From contig NZ_JARBAX010000001.1 of the NCBI RefSeq assembly GCF_028807635.1, forward strand, positions 1,997,001 through 2,061,000: a DNA stretch of 64,000 nt. The letters run 5' to 3'. The notes under the pieces were generated by a model. The model saw only the letters and a program-made list of their open reading frames with translations. It had not been told where the DNA came from and did not search any database. Source of the DNA: Streptomyces spiramyceticus (GTDB lineage: Bacteria > Actinomycetota > Actinomycetes > Streptomycetales > Streptomycetaceae). The translations under genes were made by a program, and so were the position numbers. Shown piece by piece: positions 33,441-40,454 of this stretch (position 1 is the first letter of the stretch; the number at the start of each line of letters is the position of its first letter).

Positions 33441-33725
33441 ATGACGCAGCAGCAGAACGCCGGTTACGACGCTTCGTACTACGAGGAGAAGATCTCCGAG
33501 ATCGTCACCGAGGAGCTGGAGCTGGAGCCCGGCGACCTGACCGTCTCCGGGGAGTTCATAGAGGACTACGACAGCGACTCGCTCGCCCTCATCACCGTCG
33601 TTTCCCGGATCGAGAAGGAGCTGGGCGTTGCGCTGCCCAAGGAGGGCCTGGAGGAGCTGAAGACCCTCGGTGACCTCCTCGCCGCGGTGCACACCAAGCT
33701 CACGGAGGCACTGCAGGATGCCTGA
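33441..33725 (+). CDS. Acyl carrier protein
   Basis: 94 residues, acidic. The 4'-phosphopantetheine attachment serine is Ser47 in DSDSL, preceded by a typical helix-1 region (KISEIVTEELEL). The ribosome site AGAAGGGG precedes the ATG. It carries the growing acyl chain for the ketosynthase pair encoded next and is the likely acyl donor for the AfsA-like enzyme. The phosphopantetheinyl transferase at 37605 could activate it. The stop overlaps the ketosynthase start by 8 bp. Confidence 0.95.
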   Translation: MTQQQNAGYDASYYEEKISEIVTEELELEPGDLTVSGEFIEDYDSDSLALITVVSRIEKELGVALPKEGLEELKTLGDLLAAVHTKLTEALQDA

Positions 33726-34944
33726 GCGAAGCCCTGGGCGCCGAGTCGTCATCACCGGCCTGGGCGCCGTGAGCAGTGTCGGCATCGGGGTGGAGGCGTT
33801 CACCGCCGCCATCAGGGCCGGCGCGAGTGGCATCAGTCCCATCCAGTCCTTCGACACCACCGGCTTCCCGTACGTACGGGCGGGTGAGGTCCACGACTTC
33901 GAGCCCCGGGACATCCTGCTCAACCTCGACCCGGGGCAGTGGGGGCGCAGCAGTCTGCTGGCCGCCGCCGCGTCCCGGCTGGCTGTGCGGGACGCGGGGA
34001 TCGACCCGGCCGTGCTGGCCCGCAGCCGGGCCGGGTCGGTCATGGGCACCACCAGCGGTGAGTCGGTCGTACTGCAGGAGCTGAGCGAACAGTGGGTCGG
34101 TGACGGGCTGAAGAGCCTCGACCCTTCGCTGGTGGCGCAGCTGCCCGCGAGCCGCATCGCGGCCGCCGTCAACAGCGAACTGCTGCTGACCGGTGACGCG
34201 TTGACCATTCCGACGGCCTGTTCGGCGAGCAATTACGCACTGGGCCACGCCTTCGACCTGGTGCGCAGCGGCGAGGCGGACGTCATGCTCGCGGGCGGCG
34301 CCGACGCCGTGAACCGGCTGACACACGCCGGCTTCTACCAGCTGGGCGCGATGGCCGAGGAGACTCCGCGGCCGTTCGACACCAACCGAGAGGGCATCCT
34401 CGCGGGCGAGGGCGGCGCCGCGCTGCTGCTCGAACCGCTGGACGACGCCCTGGACCGGGGGGCCCGTATCTATGCCGAGGTGCTCGGTTCGTGGGCCAAC
34501 TGCGATGCGCACCACATGGTTCACCCCGACTCGGGCTCCATCGCCGAGTGCATCAGGGCGGCTCACGAGGCGGCGGGTGTGACGCCCGGGCAGATCGACT
34601 ACGTCTGCGCGCACGGCACCGGCACCCCGACCAATGACGCGACCGAGGTACAGGCCGTGCGAGAGGTCTTCGGGGACCGGCTGCCGCCCGTCAGCTCCAT
34701 CAAGTCGATGATCGGCCACACCATGGGCGCGGCCAGCGGCTTCGGCGCGGTCATCTGCTGCAAGGCCATCGAGGAGGGCTTTCTGCCGCCGACCGCCAAT
34801 GTGGTCGAGGTGGATCCCGCTCTCGGGCCCGGCCTCGACCCCGTACCGGGGAAGGCCCGTCCGGCGCGCGTGGACATCGTGCAGAACCACGGGTTCGCGT
34901 TCGGCGGCAACAACGTCATCACCATCCTGGGGAGGGTCTCGTGA
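33718..34944 (+). CDS. Beta-ketoacyl-ACP synthase, KS-alpha/FabF type
   Basis: 408 residues. The complete condensing triad is visible: Cys168 in TACSAS, His299 in HGTGT and His334 in GHTMGA. It performs decarboxylative Claisen condensation of malonyl-ACP with the growing chain. The ATG at 33718 overlaps the ACP stop; a longer upstream frame runs inside the ACP gene and is rejected. Its stop overlaps the next gene as GTGA. It forms the catalytic half of a probable heterodimer with the product of 34941-36113. Confidence 0.95.
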   Translation: MPERSPGRRVVITGLGAVSSVGIGVEAFTAAIRAGASGISPIQSFDTTGFPYVRAGEVHDFEPRDILLNLDPGQWGRSSLLAAAASRLAVRDAGIDPAVLARSRAGSVMGTTSGESVVLQELSEQWVGDGLKSLDPSLVAQLPASRIAAAVNSELLLTGDALTIPTACSASNYALGHAFDLVRSGEADVMLAGGADAVNRLTHAGFYQLGAMAEETPRPFDTNREGILAGEGGAALLLEPLDDALDRGARIYAEVLGSWANCDAHHMVHPDSGSIAECIRAAHEAAGVTPGQIDYVCAHGTGTPTNDATEVQAVREVFGDRLPPVSSIKSMIGHTMGAASGFGAVICCKAIEEGFLPPTANVVEVDPALGPGLDPVPGKARPARVDIVQNHGFAFGGNNVITILGRVS

Positions 34945-36113
34945 CGACAGCGCAGGCACCGGCGCAGCCACTCGCGCGGGCGGCCACCGCCGTACGGCCG
35001 CTGGTGATCACCGGCCATGGTGTGGTGTCGGCGGCCGGACTCGGCCTGGGCCCGCTCGGCGAGCTGCTGGCCGCCGGCGGACCGGGCCATACGGGACCGC
35101 AGGGCGACGACGCGGCGGACTACCCGCCGCGCGCGGTGCGTACGGTGCCCGATTTCAAGGCTGCCGACCATCTCGGGCGCAAGGGCACCCGCCATCTCGA
35201 CCGGCTCACCGGCCTCGGCCTGGTGGCCTGCAAGCAGGCGCTGGACGGCCTCGGCGCATCCGGCGCCGCGGTCACCGATGCGGACAGCAGGCGTACGGGT
35301 GTGGTGATGGCGACCAGCACAGGGTCGATCCAGAGCCTGAGCGAACTGGCCAGGGACACCCTGGTGCAGGACGCGCCGTACATGGTCAACCCCAGCCGCT
35401 TTCCCAATACGGTGATGAACTGCTGCGCGGGCCAGATCGCCATCCGCAACGGACTGCGCGGCCTGAACGCCACCGTCGCCGGCGGCCGTCTTTCGGGGCT
35501 CTTCGCCTTCCGGCACGCCAGGGTCGCCCTCTCCCAGGGGCGCGCGGAGCGGCTCCTTGTCGGAGGTACGGAGGAACTGAGCGCCCCCGCCGCCTGGGCC
35601 TGGCACCGTACGGGCGTACTGCGGGAGCAGGCCGCCGTCGGTGAAGGCAGCGCCGTCTTCATGGTCGAGGACGCCGAGCGCGCGGCGGGACGCGGGCACA
35701 CCGCGCTCGCCGAACTGCTGGCCTGCGAGGTCGGGTTCTACGGTGCGACGGCCGAGCGGCACAGCCTCGCCACCGGCCTCGCCGAGTGTGTGGAGCGTGC
35801 GCTGGTACGCAGCCGGGTGGCCGTGGAGGAGATCACCACGGTGGCTCTGGGCGCCACCCATCACGTCGGCCTGGACCGCGTCGAGGAGCTGGCAGTGGAA
35901 TCGGCGCTCGGCGGGCTGCCGGGGGCGGTACGGATCGCCGAGGCGCTCGGAGAGACGTACAGCGCGGCCGGTGCCTTCCAGGTCGCGGCGGTGCTCGCCC
36001 AGTGGCACCGCGATCCGGCGCCTTCCGGGTCCGTACGTACCGCTCTGATCACCTCGGTCGGCCAGGACGGCAACGCGGGCGCCCTGGTGCTCCGCGACGT
36101 CGCGGGCCACTGA
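34941..36113 (+). CDS. Chain-length-factor-like ketosynthase partner (degenerate KS)
   Basis: 390 residues, thiolase fold by alignment with the preceding gene. At the position of the catalytic cysteine motif it reads NCCAGQ, with Gln in place of the usual Ser/Cys region. HGTGT is replaced by an ATHHVG segment and GHTMGA by GETYSA. The catalytic histidines are therefore not conserved in their normal contexts and condensation activity is unlikely. This is the expected pattern for a KS-beta/CLF subunit that sets chain length in a heterodimer with KS-alpha. GTG start, GTGA overlap with KS-alpha. Other possibility: a divergent priming or acyltransferase-type KS using one of the two cysteines. Confidence 0.88.
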   Translation: MTTAQAPAQPLARAATAVRPLVITGHGVVSAAGLGLGPLGELLAAGGPGHTGPQGDDAADYPPRAVRTVPDFKAADHLGRKGTRHLDRLTGLGLVACKQALDGLGASGAAVTDADSRRTGVVMATSTGSIQSLSELARDTLVQDAPYMVNPSRFPNTVMNCCAGQIAIRNGLRGLNATVAGGRLSGLFAFRHARVALSQGRAERLLVGGTEELSAPAAWAWHRTGVLREQAAVGEGSAVFMVEDAERAAGRGHTALAELLACEVGFYGATAERHSLATGLAECVERALVRSRVAVEEITTVALGATHHVGLDRVEELAVESALGGLPGAVRIAEALGETYSAAGAFQVAAVLAQWHRDPAPSGSVRTALITSVGQDGNAGALVLRDVAGH

Positions 36114-36183
36114 GGCCTACGGGCCGACGCTCCCCACAGACGTGCCTCCGGCCGAATCCCCCGCGGGCCGGGGCACAACAGGA

Positions 36184-36218
36184 GGCCGGCCGGTCAGCTC
36201 CCCCGCGACCGGCCGGCC
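36184..36218. terminator. Hairpin between convergent CLF-like and prenyltransferase genes
   Basis: A 12-bp perfect stem (36184-36195 with 36207-36218) and an 11-base loop lie between two convergent genes. No T-tract follows, so it may act as a transcription barrier more than a classical terminator. Confidence 0.6.
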
Positions 36219-36228
36219 GACTGGCTCC

Positions 36229-36303
36229 CTCGACACACAGAACCTCGACACACAGAACCTCGACACACAGAGCCTCGACGCTCAGAACCGCGACGCTCAG
36301 AAC
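36229..36303. repeat. Five tandem 15-bp repeats at the 3' end of the prenyltransferase gene
   Basis: Units start at 36229, 36244, 36259, 36274 and 36289. The consensus is CTCGACACACAGAAC, the last two units having GCTCAG in place of ACACAG. The final unit contains the stop codon of the minus-strand UbiA-type gene. A short plus-strand frame would read LDTQN repeats, but nothing else supports it as a gene. Confidence 0.85.
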
Positions 36304-37313
36304 GCCGTCTGGCCGAGCAGCGAGACATGAGCGAGGTGCTGGGTGACCATGAACATCCGGTACGGGCGACGGCGTACCGCACGCGAGGCGCCCGGCCGCT
36401 GCCCGAGGGTCACCACGGCAACCCCCGCGCCGCCCACCAGCACCACCACGGCAGCCGGAGCCAGATCCGGTGCCCACAGCGCGGCCGCAGCGGCGAACCC
36501 GCAGCCGACGGCGAGAGCTCCGGCCGCGATCAGCGCACGGGTGCGCCTCTCGCCCAGCGTGACGGCCCAGGTGCGGCGGCCGACCGCGGCGTCTCCGGCG
36601 ATGTCGGAGAGGTCCTTGGCGACCGCGCCGACGAGTGCCATCCACAGGGACATGGCCACGCTGAGGACGATCAGGTCGGCCGGGCGGCCCGTGGCGCCGA
36701 GCGCCACCGGGCCCGCGCAATAGGTGAGGATGCCGGAGACGAGCACCACGGCCATCGCCGCGGACGTGCGGTTCTTCAGGGCGAGGCCCGGCGCGGAATA
36801 GGCATGTCCGAGCAACAGCAGCGCGGAGACGAGCAGCAGCATGCCCTGGCCGACCAGTGCGCCCGCCAGCAGCGCGACGCCGAATGAACAACGGGCGATG
36901 AAGAGCGCCGTACGCTCCGGGAGCGCTCCGACGGCTATGGGCCGGAGCGAACCGTTGAGCCGGTCCTCGCGGGAATCCGTACAGCCGTTGTAGAGATACG
37001 TGTAGAAGATCGCGCAGAACCATGCGAGTGTGCCGAGACCGACCGTCCCTAAAAGCTGCGTACCGCTGAAGGAAACAGTGGAAGCCGCAAGCCCGACCCC
37101 CGCCAGAAAACGCAGCTGAAATGCTGCCTGAACTGCTGGACGCGATTCTTTGAGACTCAGCAGGAGGAGTCGAGGCGCGCTCTTTTCGGGAGAACCGGCG
37201 GGGACAGTACCAGTGGACGGAATTACGGACCGAGATCGCGTCGTCACATTCGGCATGTCCGGATTGTAGGCAGGCTCAACCGGCACTGGCTGCACTGCCA
37301 ATGAGTCACTCAT
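36297..37313 (-). CDS. UbiA-family membrane prenyltransferase
   Basis: 338 residues with about eight hydrophobic helices. The first aspartate-rich motif is in the NGCTDSREDRLNG segment and the second in KDLSDIAGD, the pair that binds prenyl diphosphate through magnesium. The enzyme should transfer an isoprenoid to an aromatic or lipid acceptor in the membrane. The acceptor and prenyl donor are not evident, as no prenyl diphosphate synthase gene lies in the window. The ATG at 37313 has a poor ribosome site; the frame remains open far upstream but that part reads antisense to the phosphopantetheinyl transferase. Divergent from the phosphopantetheinyl transferase gene. Confidence 0.88.
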   Translation of the reverse strand: MSDSLAVQPVPVEPAYNPDMPNVTTRSRSVIPSTGTVPAGSPEKSAPRLLLLSLKESRPAVQAAFQLRFLAGVGLAASTVSFSGTQLLGTVGLGTLAWFCAIFYTYLYNGCTDSREDRLNGSLRPIAVGALPERTALFIARCSFGVALLAGALVGQGMLLLVSALLLLGHAYSAPGLALKNRTSAAMAVVLVSGILTYCAGPVALGATGRPADLIVLSVAMSLWMALVGAVAKDLSDIAGDAAVGRRTWAVTLGERRTRALIAAGALAVGCGFAAAAALWAPDLAPAAVVVLVGGAGVAVVTLGQRPGASRAVRRRPYRMFMVTQHLAHVSLLGQTAF

Positions 37314-37604
37314 GGCACTAAAGGAGTATGGAAAAAGGGGCGGTTGAGCCCCATGGGGCCGCTGGGCCGCCGTCCGCCTCGAATCGGCGCGACGGCGGCC
37401 CTTTTCGCGTGGCACGTGGCCTGGTCCGTAGCGCGTTACGCCGCCCGGCCGGTCGCGTGGTACGTCGCACCGCGCCCCAAGTGGACCACTGCCCCGGGCC
37501 CCCTCTGCGATTGAGTTTCCGCAGGCGGGCGCCGCTTCCGGCACCCCGCTTCCCGTGAAGGGCCGTTGGCAGCCCTGGTCCGTTTCCGACCTCCGGGAAG
37601 CCTC
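37314..37604. promoter_or_regulatory. Divergent 291-bp gap with a terminator-like hairpin
   Basis: No convincing gene. A stem made of 37365-37375 and 37392-37402 (GGGCCGCCGTC with its complement), extended by an inner CGCC/GGCG pair, is followed directly by TTTT on the plus strand. It lies in the leader of the phosphopantetheinyl transferase gene, so it could limit read-through or attenuate that gene. Promoters for both divergent genes should lie here but I cannot place them. Confidence 0.4.
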
Positions 37605-38294
37605 ATGCGCACCCCTGTCCTGGATCCTGAAGAGATCCATGTCTGGTTCGTGGCCCTCGACCGCATACGCGTCACCGAGGCCACCGACATCCTCGACGAC
37701 TCCGAGCTCCGCCGGGCGACGGGCATCCGTCACCGGGCCGGCCGGTTCCGCTATCTCTCCGCGCACCTCGCGCTGCGCACCCTGCTCGCCGGGTATCTCG
37801 GCGTCGCCCCACAGCTCCCGCGCTTCGAGCGCCGCTGCCCCGACCCGGACGAGTGCGGCGGGTGCGGCACCGGCAAACCCGCGCTGCGGGCAGGCCCTTG
37901 GCCCGAGTTCGACATCAACCTCTCGCACTCCGGCTCCGCCGCCCTGCTGGCGCTGTGCCGTGCGCCCGGCGCGGTCGGTGTGGACATCGAACGGATACGC
38001 AGCCACTTCGACTGGAGCCGGGTGCCGGCGGTCGGACCGAGTGCCCGGGTGGCCGGATTCCGTACCTGGACCGGGATCGAGGCGGTCGGCAAAGCCGCCG
38101 GTACGGGACTGCGCGACATGGCCGCCATCGGCCCGCCCGGGCCCGGTGGAATTCGGCGGGCCCGCCTCCCCGGCGACGTATCCGACTGGTACGTGTCCGA
38201 GGTCGAATGCCCGGACGGATATGTCGGTTCTCTCGCAACCAATCGACCCGGAGTAACCGTGAGGACATACCACTGGCCGCCCATTGATCCATAG
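37605..38294 (+). CDS. 4'-phosphopantetheinyl transferase (Sfp-like)
   Basis: 229 residues. NLSHSG, the magnesium-binding VGVDIERI and a WTGIEAVGKAAG block (variant of WxxKEAxxKxxG) are in the expected order. It converts apo carrier domains to the holo form using CoA, and in this locus would serve the NRPS carrier domains and the ACP at 33441. The ATG at 37605 follows GGGAAG; an in-frame upstream ATG at 37566 lacks a ribosome site. A Cys-rich patch (CGGCGTG region, about 85-95) is a small oddity. Confidence 0.9.
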   Translation: MRTPVLDPEEIHVWFVALDRIRVTEATDILDDSELRRATGIRHRAGRFRYLSAHLALRTLLAGYLGVAPQLPRFERRCPDPDECGGCGTGKPALRAGPWPEFDINLSHSGSAALLALCRAPGAVGVDIERIRSHFDWSRVPAVGPSARVAGFRTWTGIEAVGKAAGTGLRDMAAIGPPGPGGIRRARLPGDVSDWYVSEVECPDGYVGSLATNRPGVTVRTYHWPPIDP

Positions 38295-38418
38295 GCGTAT
38301 ACGAACAGCCACGCACGGTAGTTCAATATGTGGGACATCGGGCTCATCGCGTTGACACTGGTCACAGACCCGGCCATGATCCCCGAGGACGAGCTCGGGG
38401 GGAGTGGGGTGAGCTCCG

Positions 38419-39546
38419 ATGACACACCAAATAGATGCCACGGATGCAACGTTCGGACCGACAGCGTCGACGGCCGAAAAGTTCTTGAGCCGTAAACCAC
38501 AATTGCTGAAGCAGTACCGGCTCCGGCTGGAGCAGATCAAGAGCCCGCTGGTGACCGACGAAGGCGCTTGGAAAGGCTGTGCGCTGCAGGCCGAGCGGAT
38601 CATCACCGACTGCGCGGACAGCCTTCTGCACGACAAGGCGCAGGTTCGCGGTTCCCTGATCCAGCAGGTGCAGGGACTGGGGATGGAACGCGCCACCCAG
38701 GGTATTTACGGCGTCCATTCCATCCGAGCGGGCGTCATCCTCTTCGAACTCGCCTTTGACGCACTGGCCGAGGTCGTCACGGACAGTCCCGGTGACCTCG
38801 GGCGGTTCGGCGCGGCGGTCCGGTCCCTGCAAATGGGCATCGGAGAGCGGCTGGAGGCCGGGGCTCTCGGCCACGACATCTACCTGCTCAATACCGTACG
38901 AGAGGTGAATGCGGCCGGACACCGGCAGCTCGCCCGCGAGATCCACGACCATCTCGGCAACAACGTCAGCCTCGCGCTGCGGCAGTTGGAGCTGTACGAG
39001 ATCGCCAGGGACAAGCGGCCCGAGCACACCGAAGCCCGCATCGCCGCAGTCAAGGCCACTCTTACCGAATCGCTCGGCATCATCCGCGATCTCGTCGGAC
39101 AGCTGCGCAGATCGGAGAGCGAGGGCACGCTGCAAGGTGCCTTCACCGCCTTCCTGGAGTCCATGGCGATCACCCGTCCCGAGGTGCGCGTCCAGGTCAA
39201 CGGCAGCGAGGAGTGGGCCCCGCAGCAGGTGCTCGACGAGATCTTCCTCGTGGTACGGGAGTGCCTGCGCAACGCACTCGCCCACGCGGACGCGCAGCAG
39301 GTCCTCGCGGTCGTCGACATCGCGCCGTTCGGCGTGCACGCGCTGATCGAGGACGACGGGTGCGGCTTCGACCTCGCGGCGGTCGGGGACGCCGGCCTTG
39401 CCAACGGCATCACGTCGGCCACCGAGCGGGTCGAACTCCTCGGCGGAACCATCCTGATCTCCAGCAATCCCAGGGCCGGCGGAACCCGCGTCACGGTCTC
39501 CATCCCACTGTCGGAGCACTCAGGTGACACTGAATCCGGGTCCTGA
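38419..39546 (+). CDS. Soluble histidine kinase (HisKA_3/NarL-type)
   Basis: 375 residues with no transmembrane segment. An uncharacterised N-terminal input region of about 160 residues is followed by REIHDHLGNN (phosphorylated His about 176) and a GHKL ATPase domain with the N-box RECLRNALAH and DDGCGFD. It probably senses a cytoplasmic signal. The ATG follows a purine-rich GGGGGGAGTGGGG stretch. It overlaps the following response regulator by 23 bp. Target genes are unknown; position between the carrier-activation gene and block 4 makes a cluster-situated regulator plausible. Confidence 0.9.
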   Translation: MTHQIDATDATFGPTASTAEKFLSRKPQLLKQYRLRLEQIKSPLVTDEGAWKGCALQAERIITDCADSLLHDKAQVRGSLIQQVQGLGMERATQGIYGVHSIRAGVILFELAFDALAEVVTDSPGDLGRFGAAVRSLQMGIGERLEAGALGHDIYLLNTVREVNAAGHRQLAREIHDHLGNNVSLALRQLELYEIARDKRPEHTEARIAAVKATLTESLGIIRDLVGQLRRSESEGTLQGAFTAFLESMAITRPEVRVQVNGSEEWAPQQVLDEIFLVVRECLRNALAHADAQQVLAVVDIAPFGVHALIEDDGCGFDLAAVGDAGLANGITSATERVELLGGTILISSNPRAGGTRVTVSIPLSEHSGDTESGS

Positions 39547-40204
39547 AACGATCCGCATACTCGCCGCGGACGACCACACACTGTTGCGTACGGCGCTGTG
39601 CGAACTGCTGCGGGCCGAGGACGACTTCGAGGTGGTCGCGGAGGCGAGCAGCGGCCGTGACCTCCTCGCACTCGTCGAGAAGAACCGGCCGCATGTGGTG
39701 CTTCTCGATGTCGAGATGCCGCACAACCATCCCAAGACGACGGTCCGCAGACTGCTGGAGCACTTCCCCGACCTGCGCGTCATCATCCTGTCGATGTTCG
39801 ACGACCCGCCCCTGGTCCAGGAGTTGCTCCAACTGGGGGCGCGCGGCTTTCTGCACAAGAGCGTGCCGCGCGAGGCGCTCCTGTCAGCCATCCGCAATGC
39901 CGCCCAGGACGACCAGCAGGTCACCATCTCCGTCTCCCGGCAGAGCTTCACCGGGGGCGTGGAGCGGGGCCGGGAGCACTCGTCCGGGGCGGTGTCGCCG
40001 CGCGAGCGCGAGGTGCTGGTCTGCGTCTCGGAGGCGCTGAGCAACCGGCAGATCGCGGTAAGGCTGGGCATCACCGAGGGTACGGTCAAGCGCCACCTGC
40101 GCAATATCTTCGACAAGCTGGGCGCGGTCTCCAGGATCGACGCCGTGAACAAGGCGATGGCTCTGTCGCTGATCGCCGCGCCGCGGGGCCGTTCCGTGCG
40201 CTAG
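39524..40204 (+). CDS. LuxR/NarL-type response regulator, stop codon inside a mobile repeat
   Basis: 226 residues. The receiver has Asp16/Asp17 and phosphoacceptor Asp62 (LLDVEMP), plus the conserved Lys of LHKS. The LuxR-type helix-turn-helix begins at VSPREREVLVCVSEA with GTVKRHLRNIFDKL. The GTG start lies within the kinase gene. The stop TAG is part of the CTAG that bounds the 205-bp repeat element at 40201, so the element may have changed the original C-terminus by a few residues. All functional motifs are intact. Confidence 0.92.
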   Translation: MTLNPGPETIRILAADDHTLLRTALCELLRAEDDFEVVAEASSGRDLLALVEKNRPHVVLLDVEMPHNHPKTTVRRLLEHFPDLRVIILSMFDDPPLVQELLQLGARGFLHKSVPREALLSAIRNAAQDDQQVTISVSRQSFTGGVERGREHSSGAVSPREREVLVCVSEALSNRQIAVRLGITEGTVKRHLRNIFDKLGAVSRIDAVNKAMALSLIAAPRGRSVR

Positions 40205-40405
40205 GGGGTGTCCGGTCGATCTCCGTGGGAGAAGGAGCGGGGCTTGGTGCGTGCAGCTGCAAGGCGGAGGAGGGAGTCGACGCGATGGGGGTCCCCCCTG
40301 TTCGAGCGCAGTCGAGAACTTGGGGGAGTCAGCGACCGACGACAACGCCGCAGATGTGCGTGCCAAGCCCCGCGACGCCGCGGAGATCGACCGGACACCC
40401 CCTAG
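40201..40405. mobile_element. Small non-autonomous element with perfect 24-bp inverted ends (MITE-like)
   Basis: Positions 40201-40224 and 40382-40405 are exact reverse complements, beginning CTAGGGGGTGTCC, with about 157 bp between. CTAG at both ends could be a target duplication. Inside is a shorter dyad of the GGGTCCCCCC...CTTGGGGGAG kind that I recognise as a common Streptomyces intergenic repeat. No transposase is encoded. It could alternatively act as a transcription stop between the response regulator and the convergent MocR gene. Confidence 0.75.
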
Positions 40406-40454
40406 GCGCCTGCGACCGAACGCCCCGCCCCGCCCGGGGCCCGTGCCGGCCGCC

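Noticed and set aside
36142..36330. Short plus-strand frame with LDTQN repeats resembling a pentapeptide-repeat protein
   Set aside because: The repeats come from the 15-bp tandem DNA repeat, there is no ribosome site, and the frame overlaps the UbiA stop. The pattern also does not match the pentapeptide-repeat consensus.
37328..37558. 76-codon plus-strand frame after AAAGGAG
   Set aside because: The ribosome-like sequence directly abuts the ATG, the frame crosses the strong hairpin, and the translation has no recognisable character.
37314..38696. N-terminal extension of the UbiA-type gene up to 38696
   Set aside because: The extra region is antisense to the phosphopantetheinyl transferase gene and the two-component kinase start. 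The membrane protein begins naturally near 37313.
40201..40405. Two 65-codon frames, one on each strand, starting MSGRSP
   Set aside because: Both are products of the inverted repeat itself and mirror each other; they are not genes.
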